From Wenzhouxiangellaceae bacterium (lineage in GTDB: Bacteria > Pseudomonadota > Gammaproteobacteria > Xanthomonadales > Wenzhouxiangellaceae): a DNA stretch of 37,595 nt. Position 1 is the first letter of the stretch; each line of letters opens with the position of its first letter. The notes under the pieces were generated by a model, which was not told the origin of the DNA, ran no database searches, and was given only the letters and a program-made list of their open reading frames with translations. The stretch spans positions 1-37,595 of the forward strand of contig JAGXKW010000010.1 in the NCBI GenBank assembly GCA_018334995.1, written 5' to 3'. Below, one piece after another: positions 37,319-37,595 of the stretch. The translations under genes and the position numbers were made by a program.

Positions 37319-37595
37319 CCGAGCCAAGCATCATCGTGCTGGCCGGAGACCGCGGGCCGGGCGACCCGCTGGCGCGCCGGGCCGGGGTGCCGGGCAAGGT
37401 GCTGGTGGAGATTGGCGGCAAGCCCATGCTGAGCCGCGTGATGGAAGCCCTGGACGCATTCGCCGCCGCCGGCGAGACAATCGTGGTTTGCCGGAACCAT
37501 CCCGAATATATCAGCGCGATCGATTCCGGCAGGCCATGCCGCCGGATCGATCCGGCGGCCGGGCCCGCCGCCAGCGTTGTCGCCGCGCTGGATGC
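37315..37595 (+). CDS. MobA-like nucleotidyltransferase, N-terminal part
   Basis: Partial gene leaving the right edge; 93 codons are seen. The N-terminus MTEPSIIVLAGDRGPGDPLA continues to PGKVLVEIGGKPMLSRVMEAL, the nucleotide-binding pattern LAG-x-RG...K-x-L-x-x-(I/V)-x-GKPM of MobA-like and sugar-nucleotide NTP transferases. GPAASVVAAL further on is also typical. ATG 37315 overlaps the stop of the GNAT gene (ATGA), so both are translated from one message. A molybdenum-cofactor role is unlikely in this setting; activating a head group or sugar for the sphingolipid is a possible role, unproven. Confidence 0.75.
   Translation, partial: MTEPSIIVLAGDRGPGDPLARRAGVPGKVLVEIGGKPMLSRVMEALDAFAAAGETIVVCRNHPEYISAIDSGRPCRRIDPAAGPAASVVAALD

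Overview
The window is GC-rich, gene-dense bacterial chromosome. Its housekeeping blocks (ribF-ileS-lspA, rplU-rpmA-obgE, divergent murJ/rpsT, pilC-pilD, ung, uvrA, yggX) point to a gammaproteobacterium. The secreted S9 peptidases, the TPR-fused Ser/Thr kinase and the TonB-type receptor suggest something near the Xanthomonadales or Wenzhouxiangella group. That placement is inferred from gene content and was not tested by a search. There is no plasmid or phage signature, no intact insertion sequence and no CRISPR array.

Layout. 1-1671: the N-terminal part of a thioredoxin-reductase-like ferredoxin-NADP reductase, ung, then tRNA-Phe(GAA), with a second copy of the tRNA 3' end 136 bp away. 1806-6092: an exported sialidase-fold protein diverging from a small lipoprotein, yggX, and the type IV pilus genes pilD and pilC. 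6182-12773: lspA, ileS, ribF and murJ on one strand, with rpsT diverging. 12805-17441: a transmembrane Ser/Thr kinase with a TPR-rich C-terminus, obgE, rpmA and rplU. 17700-22241: an Arc-like ribbon-helix-helix protein with an operator-like palindrome in its promoter, a small methyltransferase, uvrA and a hotdog thioesterase. 22272-31425: a TonB-type outer-membrane receptor, a multi-pass membrane protein of unknown function, an SDR oxidoreductase and two exported prolyl-oligopeptidase-family (S9) peptidases.

31618-37595: the most interesting part, an apparent bacterial sphingolipid (ceramide) pathway. On the minus strand lie a fatty acyl-AMP ligase/acyl-ACP synthetase, an NAD(P)-dependent epimerase-type reductase, an acyl carrier protein and a serine-palmitoyltransferase-like enzyme. 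The last three overlap by ATGA junctions. Diverging from them across an AT-rich promoter region is a large GNAT-fold protein resembling the bacterial ceramide synthase, and overlapping its stop codon is a MobA-like nucleotidyltransferase cut by the window edge. Proposed flow: the ligase loads a fatty acid on the ACP, SPT condenses it with serine, the GNAT protein N-acylates the product, the reductase reduces the 3-keto group, and the nucleotidyltransferase may serve head-group activation. This matches the pathway described in Caulobacter; its presence here in a gammaproteobacterial background is the notable point.

Non-coding structure. Four intergenic regions carry a dispersed element of about 180-245 bp with tandem CACAGAT-type units at the left end and their inverted counterpart at the right end. 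Three of the copies also share left-end sequence. Hairpin clusters lie behind pilD and ung. Long open frames antisense to uvrA, ileS, obgE and others are by-products of GC-rich codon usage.
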